The notes under the pieces: model-generated
What the model saw: only the letters and a program-made list of their open reading frames with translations
The model's database searches: none
Told to the model about the DNA's origin: nothing
NCBI GenBank assembly: GCA_903813345.2
Contig: CAIIXF020000006.1
Span: 15,134,348-15,198,347, forward strand
Length of the DNA: 64,000 nucleotides
Direction of reading: 5' to 3'
Source: Owenia fusiformis
Taxonomy: Eukaryota; Annelida; Polychaeta; Sabellida; Oweniidae
Part shown: positions 12,109-23,100 of the stretch, piece by piece
Numbering within the stretch: position 1 is the first letter of the stretch
How the letters are laid out: each line of letters opens with the position of its first letter
Made by a program: the position numbers and the translations under genes

Positions 12109-12612
12109 CAGACACTATGACACACTTATATAAGGCTCTAGTTAGGCCAAGACTAAAATATGCTGTGACATTTTGGTTACCCTACCAGATGAATGACATT
12201 GAAATCAAAGAAAATGTGTAGAAATGGGCTACTAAAATTATACTAGGATTCAATAAACTGGAGTAACCAGACAGATTAAGAAAACTGAAAATGACTACTC
12301 TGGGTCAAAAAAGAAAATGAGGAGACATGATTGAGACATATAAACTTATGAATGGGCAATACAATTTATCAGCAGATAAGTTATTAAACAGAGCTGATGA
12401 TATTGGAAGAATAAGATGTTACAGGACACTGTATGAAGTTGGCAAAACACCACCCGAGGACAGTCAAGAGAATGAAGTTCTTTACACAGAGAGTTGTAAA
12501 CCCATGGAATAGTCTGCCAAAGAATGTAATTGACTCCGAAAATGTAATACAAAATATACCTTGACAAGCACTGGGAAAACCACCCAACATGACTATAAGC
12601 ACCAAGAGGCCC
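12109..12612 (+). pseudogene. CR1-like LINE reverse-transcriptase C-terminal remnant
   Basis: Plus-strand translation gives MTHLYKALVRPRLKYAV then FWLPYQMNDIEIKENV, later GDMIETYKLMNGQYNLS and, in a shifted frame, VVNPWNSLPKNVIDSENV. These are the ordered landmarks of the RT thumb and C-terminus of CR1/Jockey-clade LINEs (LVRPxLEYA, GDLIExYKIM, RVVNxWNSLP). At least four in-frame stops and a frameshift show it is dead. It is 5'-truncated, as is usual for LINE copies. Confidence 0.85.
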
Positions 12613-12761
12613 TCTAATGATGTTCAGTAACACCAATATCTATGAAAGGGTCATAAGGTACCCTTACCCCATGTAAATTTACACCCCCTCCCAACCCTCA
12701 AGGTGCACTCTCTCAGCTTTGAATGTCAACAGGCATAATTGCCTTCACCTAAAAAAGTCAT

Positions 12762-13556
12762 TAAGGTACAGCTGGAAAATAACATTTTGGTAAAAAATTG
12801 CTATACCTGCCCATGTTATTTTCTGGTACACTATAAAGTATGAAGGCATGTGTTAATTTCCTTGCTTTTTCAGGAAAGTATCATTACATTCTCTTCTTTT
12901 AGTATATCCGGTAAGAGGTCAATGGGAACTCCAGGAAATTCTGATATTTCCCACTTTCTATTTTTCCAAATTTTCTTTCAGTTTCCAGACAACACAGGAG
13001 CTACATGTACCTAGTTCATATCCAATAGACTGAATTTCCAGAGAATTCAGTCTATTGATCATTATGTCCCTCCTGTGGGAAAAAACAGGAAATTTCCTGC
13101 ACACAATTATCAATTTTAAGAAACTTCACTTCCCAGAAATAAGCATTATAACAATTCAGTTATGTAGTAAGGTACAATTAAATGCTACAAGAAATAACAC
13201 AGCATATTGTCAAATGGAAATAAAGCTAGGGGAAGTAAGAAATATGCAAATTAATTTACCCAATCGGCCATTTTGAATGGCACTTCCTATGTAAACAAAT
13301 AATTTTCAATCCCAAGTTTTAATATATGTGGGCTATAGTCTGAATATTTTCATTCCTAATTTCAAAAAAATATATCAGACTAGAGGATATAGTCTATACA
13401 TGTACCATTGACCTGTTTCCAGGTTTACTAAAAGTAGACACTGTAATGATACTTTCCTGAAAAAAGTAAGGAAATATACACATGCCTTCATACTTATTTT
13501 GTACCAGAAAATAACATGTGCAGGTATAGCAAATGTTACTTTCCAGCTGAACCTTA
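12762..13556. mobile_element. Long-TIR DNA transposon remnant or MITE
   Basis: About 135 bases at the left (from AAGGTACAGCTGGAAAATAAC through GGAAAGTATCATTACA) recur inverted at the right (13430-13556). The interior is non-coding and holds a perfect 14-bp stem (CAATAGACTGAATT at 13023-13036 with its complement at 13044-13057). Terminal TTAAGG/CCTTAG is compatible with a short TTA-type target duplication, but this is not clear. Confidence 0.65.
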
Positions 13557-14258
13557 GATTTTAAAATGACGGATTGTAAACAAAACTGGATTGGTATCAA
13601 TTTGCCCTAAAACAGTTTTCAATGAGATATAGATACCAATGGGTCGATATCCAAGTATATAGAATTATTCAGTTCAATGATCAGATGAGAAATTTTATTG
13701 ACCGTTGACCTGAAACGACAAAGAACATTTTCATTTTGAATAATAAATTAAATTTTTTTTGGGCGATAATAAATTATTTAATGGTTTTTCTGCGGACTCC
13801 GAATAACTTTCACTCTAAAACTTTCAGGTGAGACAGAACGATATGTTTTCTATCAGATTGGATAACATGAGTACCCAACACACCATAATTTACCTGTTAT
13901 TATTCGTTAATTGATGCAACTTCGTATTTCCCGGATTTCTTTTTTTGTTTACGGAGTGAATATATTTTGACCCGCCCGATGAAGACCAAATAAGAAAGGA
14001 ATAAGAAAACCTTCCAGCGTTCATATAACAATTTTATCTGAGCAAGAACACTTGAAAAAATACTACAAATCTAGTTGATTGTCATTGTATGCGCAATTAT
14101 GCATTGGTAACATAATTATCCTTAAAATATCTTGTACTATAAAATTTACTTTGGGCGCTTCAAATCTGATGCAACCCAAAATTTCTGGATATGAATCAAA
14201 TTCTATTTAAAGTTGATCAAAAATCTACATAGAACTACAAGTTTACCGCGAATTGAAT
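13557..14258. other. Head-to-head intergenic region with candidate shared promoter
   Basis: This unique-looking stretch lies between the transposon block and the PPP1R15 ORFs and must contain the PPP1R15 promoter and 5' leader. On the minus strand, AACAG|GTAAAT at 13892-13898 could be the donor of a non-coding first FANCE exon splicing to the TTACAG|ATG acceptor at 8388. That would make this a bidirectional promoter. No TATA box was recognised. All of this is inference. Confidence 0.3.
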
Positions 14259-14486
14259 ATGGCTACTAAATCAACAGACTATAGCGAATATTTTGATATG
14301 ATAGACTACTGTAAAGATCACAACAAAAACATGGGAACCCAGGACAGATTTTTGGCTCCAAAATCTTGGGAATGGACTTCAAATATTGAAATATTTCATA
14401 ATGGGCCAAACACTACACAAACAATGTACCAAATGCTTTGTCATCACGACACTCTTCAAAATGCTAAATTGGAATTCATAGAGTAA
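14259..14486 (+). CDS. 75-codon upstream ORF in frame with PPP1R15
   Basis: It opens at ATG 14259 (context TTGAATATGG) and ends at TAA 14484-14486, only 12 bases before the PPP1R15 ATG at 14499 and in the same reading frame. The product (MATKSTDYSEYFDMIDYCKD and onward) is acidic and aromatic-rich near its start and was not recognised. Vertebrate PPP1R15A and PPP1R15B mRNAs carry regulatory upstream ORFs that couple translation to eIF2-alpha phosphorylation, so a regulatory uORF is the simplest reading. Alternatives are stop-codon readthrough giving an N-terminally extended protein, an allelic nonsense change, or an unseen splice removing the stop. Its length and its frame agreement with the main ORF are unusual for a uORF. 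Confidence 0.45.
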   Translation: MATKSTDYSEYFDMIDYCKDHNKNMGTQDRFLAPKSWEWTSNIEIFHNGPNTTQTMYQMLCHHDTLQNAKLEFIE

Positions 14487-14498
14487 AAGTTTACATCC

Positions 14499-17378
14499 AT
14501 GTGTACCAATATGGAAGGTCATCAACTAGAAAGACCTAAAAGCAGTTCCAGATGGTTGAAAACATCAACTCCAAATCTACATGTATGTGACACTGGACAT
14601 GTTCATCCTAAAAATATCCTACGACTCAATAGTACTGGAGAAATTTCATCAGATGACGACCTAAACCTTAAACAAAACAAATGTTATTGGGATAAGATGA
14701 AAGAAAAAGCCACTAATCTTACAAATATTGGGAAATTGGACATTCAGAATCTCCTTTTGGGATCAACACCAATTTCAAAACAATTTTGTGCAAAAGACCA
14801 GGAAGTTAGTAAAAGTGTAATGGATAAAATAAGACAATACCAAAACGAGTGTGTTTGTGATTCAGATGTGAGCCCCAAAGTTACATCATACAGAGATGCA
14901 TTACATTTTGGAAATAAACGAAGTTTCTTACAAGGTTTAATGATGAACCGTAGTAAAATTCTTCATAATTTGGACTGTCTTCAAGGCCGCCAAAATACCA
15001 TTAATAAATACCCAACATACAGTGAAGCATTAAGTGGTAAACATAAACAAGAAGGACAAGAGCCTATTAAATCAACTCTTAAATTAAATGAGGAGGAAGC
15101 AAAAGCTCCTTCAGGATTGGAGAACAGTGCAGTATCTAAGAATGACTTGCAATCGGTGCCTCGATATATACCTCCTTACAAGCGTAAAAATGTAGGAGGT
15201 TCTGGTAAAGAGAATGATAATTCTGTGCCTAATGAAAAATATATATCACCTAAGCCGAGGCCTCCTAGGAATTATACCCCAAGACAACATCGACCCCCAA
15301 TATCTCAGACTGAGACACCCTCTAAAAGCAATACACCAAGACAGTACGCTAAAGAGAAGCATTATTCAAAAAGAGCAGATTTTTGTGAAAGGAATTATGA
15401 AGAAAATTGGCGTCAACCTCGACCTGTGAGACCTCCTTCTCAAAATAGAGATGGAAATAATGTTGAACATCAGAATTCAAAAACTCCAAATTCCAACATG
15501 GCTGATGTAAGATTTAATTATCAGATCAGGATTGGAACAAGTCCAAAATGTGATAAAAGTGTCCTGGCACATTGCCATTCACCTAGAACTGTTTCAAGTG
15601 ATAATGTCGAAGATACGGAGAGAAGTCAAGGTACCCCGATGGCTGATGCTTTGGCATTTAGCCCCTGTAAGACTGACTTCACTGACATTTATGTATCTTT
15701 ACATAAATCTGATCTTGTTGAACCAACATGTTCATCCAAAAGTGATACTGTTAAACCTCAACATGAAAATATACATGAGTGCAATACAAAAAAAGACAAT
15801 ATGGAGCATGAAAAAAGCCCATTTACTGATAGTGACAGCCATGGTGCTGCTAAATTTGCTCAAGATGATGACATTCCTGCTGTTTCTAAGTCACTGAGTT
15901 GTAGTTTGAACATAGCTGGACATATATCCACCGAGGGGTCTGATGATAAGAAGCATTTTAAAATTAGTGCAACAGTGACCCCTGTTAAGTCTAGTGTAAC
16001 TGAAACCTCCCCCACTACCCAAAGTCTTACATCCCAAAGTGCTTTCTCCAAGAAGAAAAAGTCCAGACCATCTTTGAAGAAGCGTCAGCGCAGAAAGCGA
16101 CAACAGGGTCTTGTGACCGAGCCTCTAAAATCAGAAGATGAACACATTGAACCTGTTGATCTTAAATCAAATGAAACCCCATTTTCTTCTCCACAACCAA
16201 TTCCCCTATCACCCAAACATTATAAAACTATCCAGGCATTAATTGTTGAGAGTCCATGCAAAGAATCCATACAAGATGAAAATGAAGATGATGAAATGTA
16301 CCAATCATCAAAGACTATGAACTCTGTTGCCTTTATCATTGGAGCCATGAGTGATTCCAGCCAATCAGAGACTGACTCTGAAAATGAGGATTCTGATTGG
16401 TCAGACTATGATCCAATCAGCAATGATGATCTCCTTCAAGAGTTTTCTATTCAAGAAGACCCCTTTGGTTTTCTTAATGTTCAGGTGACATGTGCTAAAT
16501 CCTGTATCCCTGAATATGCCTCGGAGCCTGTACTCTCCCCCAGACAAAAGCTGGACTTGGTCAATTTACAGTGGGATGCGCAACACTCCAACTTACCTGA
16601 TGTAACACAATCTTCCAAAAAACTAAGAAAAAAGGTATTCATAGCTATTTATCAAATATTAATGCATTGCATTTTAAGTATTAATATTATGATTATCTCA
16701 CAACAAACATTTTTATTATGTTTTTGATTGAAGTCAATCATAAATTTTAAAGCCCCTTCCCGAAATATATCCATTCAAAAATATATACTGTAATGTAAAT
16801 TGCTTTAATTTGACGAATTGATGACAATCACCAAATTCATTTTTCAGCAATTTTTTTAGAATAAATCCCTGGGGATTTCTGGGCTAAGATTAAGATTTGA
16901 AAAAAACACACTTAAATGCCACTTTCTTTGGGTAAACCCACCAAAATAAATAGCAGCCAAAATTTCACAATTTGCCCAATCCGCCAAATTAAATAGGGCC
17001 AAATTAAAACAACTTACAGTAATTGGATATCATGAGTTCTATTATGTAACTGAATTACTCCTAAAAATCTAATGAAAATAAAAAAGAATAGAACAAAACC
17101 TATTTAATTTAATGTGAAGCTGTAACTTTGCTCAAGTTAGTAAGTACCTTTATATCTGCTTTCAGGTTTCTTTTGCTGATGGAAAGAAAATTGCGACAAC
17201 TTACCCAATGATAGCCTGGGATTATGCTTATAGGGCAGCTCGCAAAGCACCATGGGAAATGTATGCCAGAGACAGGTGCCGATTCAAGGATCGTGTTCGA
17301 AACATAGAAAGATCTATTGGTCACTGTGTTAATAGAGAACACCGAGATAAAATGTACGCAAGGCTTCATGCTGACTAA
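14499..17378 (+). CDS. PPP1R15: Protein phosphatase 1 regulatory subunit 15 (GADD34/CReP homologue)
   Basis: Two coding exons, 14499-16634 and 17166-17378, join in phase 0 across a GT-AG intron to give 782 aa (human CReP 713, GADD34 674). The protein recruits PP1 to eIF2-alpha and reverses its phosphorylation, ending the integrated stress response, usually at the ER membrane. The splice creates the PP1-docking motif K712-V-S-F715. Next come KAPWEMYARDRCRF (733-752 region), matching the PWEEFARDxxRF core that contacts actin and substrate, and then RVRNIERSIGHCVNREHRD, the conserved family C-terminus. Upstream, an acidic stretch with SDWSDYDP and then QEDPFGFLNVQ matches the family's SSDDPYNPLNF block. 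The long N-terminal 600 residues are disordered, with a basic KKKKSRPSLKKRQRRKR cluster. An unspliced transcript would run on for about 30 codons and lose the PP1 site. Confidence 0.93.
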
Positions 17379-20120
17379 TTGGATTGTGTTTTAACGGATA
17401 AACATATACACTGTGATAAACATGTTGCTTCCTGATGTCATATCATATACAATATGTGGATAAATGGAAGGACAGACGAATGCTCTTGACTTAAAATGTT
17501 AAAACTCTTAACTAAGTTAAAGCAGCGTGTATCTGGCATACACTCTTTAGTTTAGATTTTATAGAATATAGGACATGATTGGTTGAGCCATGTACATTGC
17601 ATAGGCAGGGTGTCCTATGATTAGTGAGACTGTTGCCATCAAATGTGTATTGGTATCAGCAGAACTTGTTTATAACTGGTTCATCTATTTTGTTATTAAT
17701 TGAGAAATACATTTTTGGAAGGGCATAATGATGCCATGAGAATTGCAAAGAGTGATATTACCTTATAAGACCTTGTTATGCGAAATGTTTAGTGGTTTGT
17801 TTGCTATTTCAGCAGTTCAACTGCTTCACTTATGCCTTGGTCAAATTTGCTCCGATTTTCACTACGGCGCCAGGCCGATAGAGTATTGAATTAAAATTGA
17901 ATACAATATTGAACAAAACAAAGGGATGAAAATATTACAGAGAATTAAATCTTTCCATAAAAACATTACCTTGTCCAATCCTCAATACCTACCATTTGAT
18001 GAGATATATCATAAATCTTTTTTTAGATCTTCTATTTCAAGTAGTAAAAAGAATTTCTGTTTTTTTCTTGTGGTGCCTTTAGTTGAAAGTTGCATTCGCA
18101 TAACATATACTTGAGTCATGATTATCTTGTTTAAGAGTTGAATTTATGTATTACTGTATGTTGGTCCACTCTGTATATAAGTCAATTTTCAGTGGGTGGG
18201 TGTGTGGGTGGTTAAGAATAAGAATGTTAGAGGTTATTTTCTTTACAAAATAGTGTTTGAAAAAATTGCTTCACTTCCAAAAGCCTGTTAATTCAACAAG
18301 AGTTGGGGGGGGGGGGGGGCAGTTAAATTTTCATATTTTGTGCAGAATTAAGTGTGAAAGTTTCGAGATGACCCCTTATACACATACACATATTTAAACA
18401 AAGAATATTATTTGCTTTTTATTATGAATTTATATTTATGACACATTTTTTATGACAAAGTTGGTTCATCATTCATGATGGCCTTTTGTGAAGAAATTAC
18501 AAATAACTTTTGATACTGGGTACCTTTTCTCTCCATGAAACCATTTTACTGTAAGAAATTATTAACACTGACAAGCCAAAATATTGATTTGTTTTTATTA
18601 TAATTAGCCAGATGTTCAGTATTAACTTGGTCTTTAAGCAAAAGCATTGTAAAAAATGGCCAAATGAGGGTGATACATGTAGCTACTATTTCCAGTTTTT
18701 CACTTACTAAAAGCAGTTTATATAACTGTTTTCTTTACTTTCTTGTACATGTACATGATGTGACATGAACTAGTTTTCTTCAAGCACAAACATTTTATTA
18801 CAGACAAAATATTCTCACTTTACATATTGACGGGTAGTACTGGAGTACTACGAGGCATGCTACTGGGTCATTATCCTATAGGCTATCTGATAATATCAAA
18901 TAAAAATATATATAATGATACAGTAATATATATTGGTTAAATTCATCATTTATATTTTCTAACATGTCATGGTGAGATGGACACCCTAGCTTGTATTATT
19001 GTTGTTGAATTATTTCTGCTTACTGCAATGGTTCTTACAGTCAAAACTGCCCGTCTTCCAAAATGCAAGAATAATATGGAAATATTACAAAAATTGTTGA
19101 AGCCAAACACAATATTCAGAGATCACAGAAAACATTGTTATGGAAATTTAGATTTTGCCAAGAAATTGTCAGGAATTTGAAATAAATTTGAAATCTGTAG
19201 AAGCCCTTTGTAACAGTGAATTAAATGAAGTGCCTGAAGTCTGGTTGCATTGATGTATTGCTTAGGATATATAGCTATGCTTAAGCGTTGGGTAAAAATG
19301 CTGTATGGAAAATATATTGTACTAATTTATTTAATTACAAGCAAAATATAAAAATATAAATTATGCATACACTCTTGCTGAGTTTGATATCCTTATTCAT
19401 ACATATTTAAAATATACATACAATAACACATGTATATATGGAATACCTTCCATATTGGCCATGTTCCATACAGAGGGGGTTCAACATTATTTTGAAAACT
19501 ATTCCATGTAATGCATTGACCTCCTGACTGTACCATCAGACAGGTTTTACTGTTTTTATATTTTGAAAATTCTTTGATAGTTGAGTACTGGAGTAGTTTC
19601 ATAGTTTAACAATTCATTTAGTCAAGCAAATGTCATTAATGTTGATAGTAATGGATGACCATTTAACTGAGGTTTTTGGAGCAACCTTCTAAATTGTTGA
19701 AATATTAAAATTCATACTCTTCATACAATGGTCCAAAGTATATCACACCTGTTCTTTTTATAAACACACATTTTACAGTTTAATTTTCCAATTTGATCAA
19801 ATATCATGGATATTTTTCTGATATCATATCTGTAAAAGAACCCAAAAATGCAGTTCACAATTTTTTTGCCAATACTATGACAGATTCTTACTTTTGAGAT
19901 CATCCTTATAAAATAATACCATTCACTGTCTACATATTTATATATTTGCAAAGGGCGAATACGGTAGTTAAAAAAGTGAAAAGTCGAAATGAAAAATACA
20001 CTTGCTAATTCTTGACCTGTTGAATATAGGTCAATTCTCATTGATTTAACAATTTTAGAACATAATCATTTCAATGACATCCTGCATAATCTTACACATT
20101 GAGCAGATTACTCATTTTAC
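17379..20120. other. PPP1R15 3' UTR and convergent intergenic region
   Basis: No further coding exon was recognised. Candidate PPP1R15 poly(A) signals AATAAA lie at 18899-18904 and 19181-19186. On the minus strand a variant ATTAAA at 19779-19784 could serve the gene ending at 20121. A G14 run lies at about 18306-18319. A 67-codon frame at 18977-19180 has no recognisable similarity and is probably chance. Confidence 0.5.
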
Positions 20121-23100
20121 TTAGACTGCCTTCACACACTTTCCAACTTTTCCAAATAGACTAACTTTTTCCATCCCCATCATATCCAAGGTACACATGT
20201 ACCCAATGTTGGTTGATTGGTTCACATCATAAAACCAAAACTTGACGGCTTCTTTAGGTGCACCTGTAAGTGTTACGACTATGTCATCTTCTGTGTAGGT
20301 GATATCCGTTACTCTCTTTGAGGAAACTGGCACCCATTTCTCTAACTCCCCGAGAATCAGGTATTCATTTGCACTGAAAACAATATTATGATTTTATGAT
20401 GATTCCATACAGCAAACAAGGCATTAGCATGACAAAAAAATGTCACCATCTAGTTGCTCACAATATTATGAGTTCAATCCTAAGTCAGATTTGAATTTCA
20501 GAGAACTTGTAGATGATTTCGAAAAAATGGGTCAACTAAAAGCAAGTTGAAAAAAAACATTTTTGACCTTGAGAAGGACACTGAAGGTCAAATCTATAGT
20601 CAGATTTGAACTTCTGAAAACCTGTAGATGGTTTTGGAAAAAAGTGAAGTTAGTCTAAACAGTATTTGTTAAGTTATTTGAAGATATAAGAATTTTTTAC
20701 AGACACCAACTGCCATCTGCTGATCGCCAACTGCCAATCGACAACTGCTGTCACAAAAAATGGAGACCATAATAATATGTCACCACATTGAAATGAGATT
20801 CTCTCTCGCATTGAAAAAAAGAAAAACGAACATCGAAAAGTGAAAAGCTTAATCAATTAGATAACACTGAATATCCCTAAGGGAAAGCTCATTGGATGGT
20901 TCTTAAATAAGTTCATTGAAAACTTGAACACCCAATATGCCTTGCATGTCTTACTGTTGAGGCATTTTCTGCAAAATCACTCATTTTCAGTTTTGGAAGA
21001 GCTACATTGAAAACTCAATTAAAATGCAGGTTTACTTAATTGCACATAGCCATCTTTAAAGAGATAGCTATGTGCAAATAAAGTAAATGCAGATATTGAT
21101 ATCTGTGAAATTTGAGAAGCAGGCCCTTTAAACTCACTTGATTTCAAATGCAGGTGATGCATAGTAAAGGCAGAAATCTTGTACAGTACAATTGGCGATC
21201 TTCATGCCCTGATCACCACTAAATGGGAACACGGTTGAAGGATCTTTGTAAGAGAAATAGTAGGCTGAACTTGAGTACTGAAAAAAAAGATTTTTGTTAT
21301 GTATGTTTTATCATCTTGCTTTTATCAAGCTTCGGACCTACGTAGTGATTGAGCGCAGGAACCAACAATGTGTTTTAGGTTCTCAATTGATCAAATGTGG
21401 TACAAAAAAGAGAAATACACACTCTTCCAGGTCTACCTTATCAAAACCAAGTTAAAGCAACTGGCCTGTAGTTTCATACCTGTGACATAGTTCCAAAGCC
21501 TGCATCTGCAGGTCCTATAACACTAGTCCACTTCTGGATGTTGTCTGCTGCCAGCAGAATACCAAACCTAGTAGCTGACTCCATGCTACCAATCTGTGAA
21601 TAGGTGGAATAACACTCCCCTGCAGGCCCCGCGCCATCTTGGAACGCCCTCTATAATAGATATACATGGGGGTTATGCATTGGGTTGTTTTGGATTCAGA
21701 TTTAATAAAACAGAATAAATGAGTTCCTAGAATCCAATATTTTGTTAATACAATGCATTTATTTACTTTTTCTATCTCCTGGTTTCTCTCGATAACTAAC
21801 TTTTATATCATCTAGTTATCCTGTATATTAAATACAATTTCTAATTTTAACCTTCAAGAGAGCATTCAGTGAAGTTCATTGGGCACAAACCCTGAAACCT
21901 TTTCACTCTCACAGTCTCAAAAGCAACACATTTATTTTGACCTCTTGATTTTCATCCATTCAGTAATAGATCAATTATACCCTTCAAAAAATTTCAACTC
22001 TAAAAATGATTCTTTGACCTATGAGCCTCCTACAAAAGGCCACAATTAAAGATACATTTGAGGTCATTGAGAGCATCAAACCTGTAAAATCATTTGAACA
22101 AGCCAGAAGGCAGTGTGACCAGTGGGGATTCAATGTAATAAGCCATATACCTGTTTTATCATTCTATCAATGGGTGTTGCAGGTTTTGTAGGCTTCAGTA
22201 TCAGTCCATCCTCATTGCAGCACCTTACACAATGAAAAAATACAAAGTTTAACATATTTATACGTATGTTTATCTGTTTAGTACTTCATATAATTGATAT
22301 CCGGCGTATTCAAGGGTTATGGGGCACATTTTACAAGTACAGTATTTATAAGCAATTTGCATTTTAAAACATGTGGACATATAGTATCTGTAGTGGGGAA
22401 TGATACTCCTTCTCAACAATGTATATGTTATTATTTACAATGAAAGCAGTCTTTGATCTTATTGAATGGATAAATATCTCGCTCTCAAAATACAATGTAA
22501 TAGTATCAATATTACAGACCTTGAAAGCCAAGTGTTACATGTTTGAGTAATATTGGAATAATGCATACGTTTTCTTATATATACGTAGATCTAATTGTTC
22601 TACATGTGCAGCTACATTGATCTGTTTTTTATGTTTATTTAGTTTATACTAAAATTCTTCTTAAATGTGCTTCAAATTTCATCCTTATAACAAAAGTCCA
22701 AGTCACCTCATAAGCAAGGATCTGTTGGTGTATCCTATTTTGTCACTGTTCCCCACTGGTCCCATGCTCAATGTAGCTATAAGACACTCAAGTGCCACTG
22801 ATGCAATGACACTCTTTCCTGAAACAAAGCTGTAATTTTAAATGTGAGTTATACTTAAGTCATCTGCCATACCTCCTTGGGACTAAACCTGCAAGATTTC
22901 CCTTGCCTAAGACACAAAAGGGTCAATAGGACCAATAATAGTGGTTACCAACCAAGGATCAGTGGCAGTGAAATCACAAGTATTTGTCATTATTACGAAA
23001 TTTCAAATCATATCAGAGGTACATATTCAGATATTAATTTTTTCAGGTATTCTGTAACATTTGGTTATTAAATATAAAGACCATATGCTGGCATAGACTT

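Noticed and set aside
12327-12512. Open frame with MIETYKLMNGQYNL as an independent gene
   Set aside because: It is one surviving piece of the CR1-like LINE reverse transcriptase, flanked by other broken pieces of the same protein.
18977-19180. 67-codon frame downstream of PPP1R15
   Set aside because: No homology or splice or promoter context; it lies in the expected 3' UTR or intergenic sequence.
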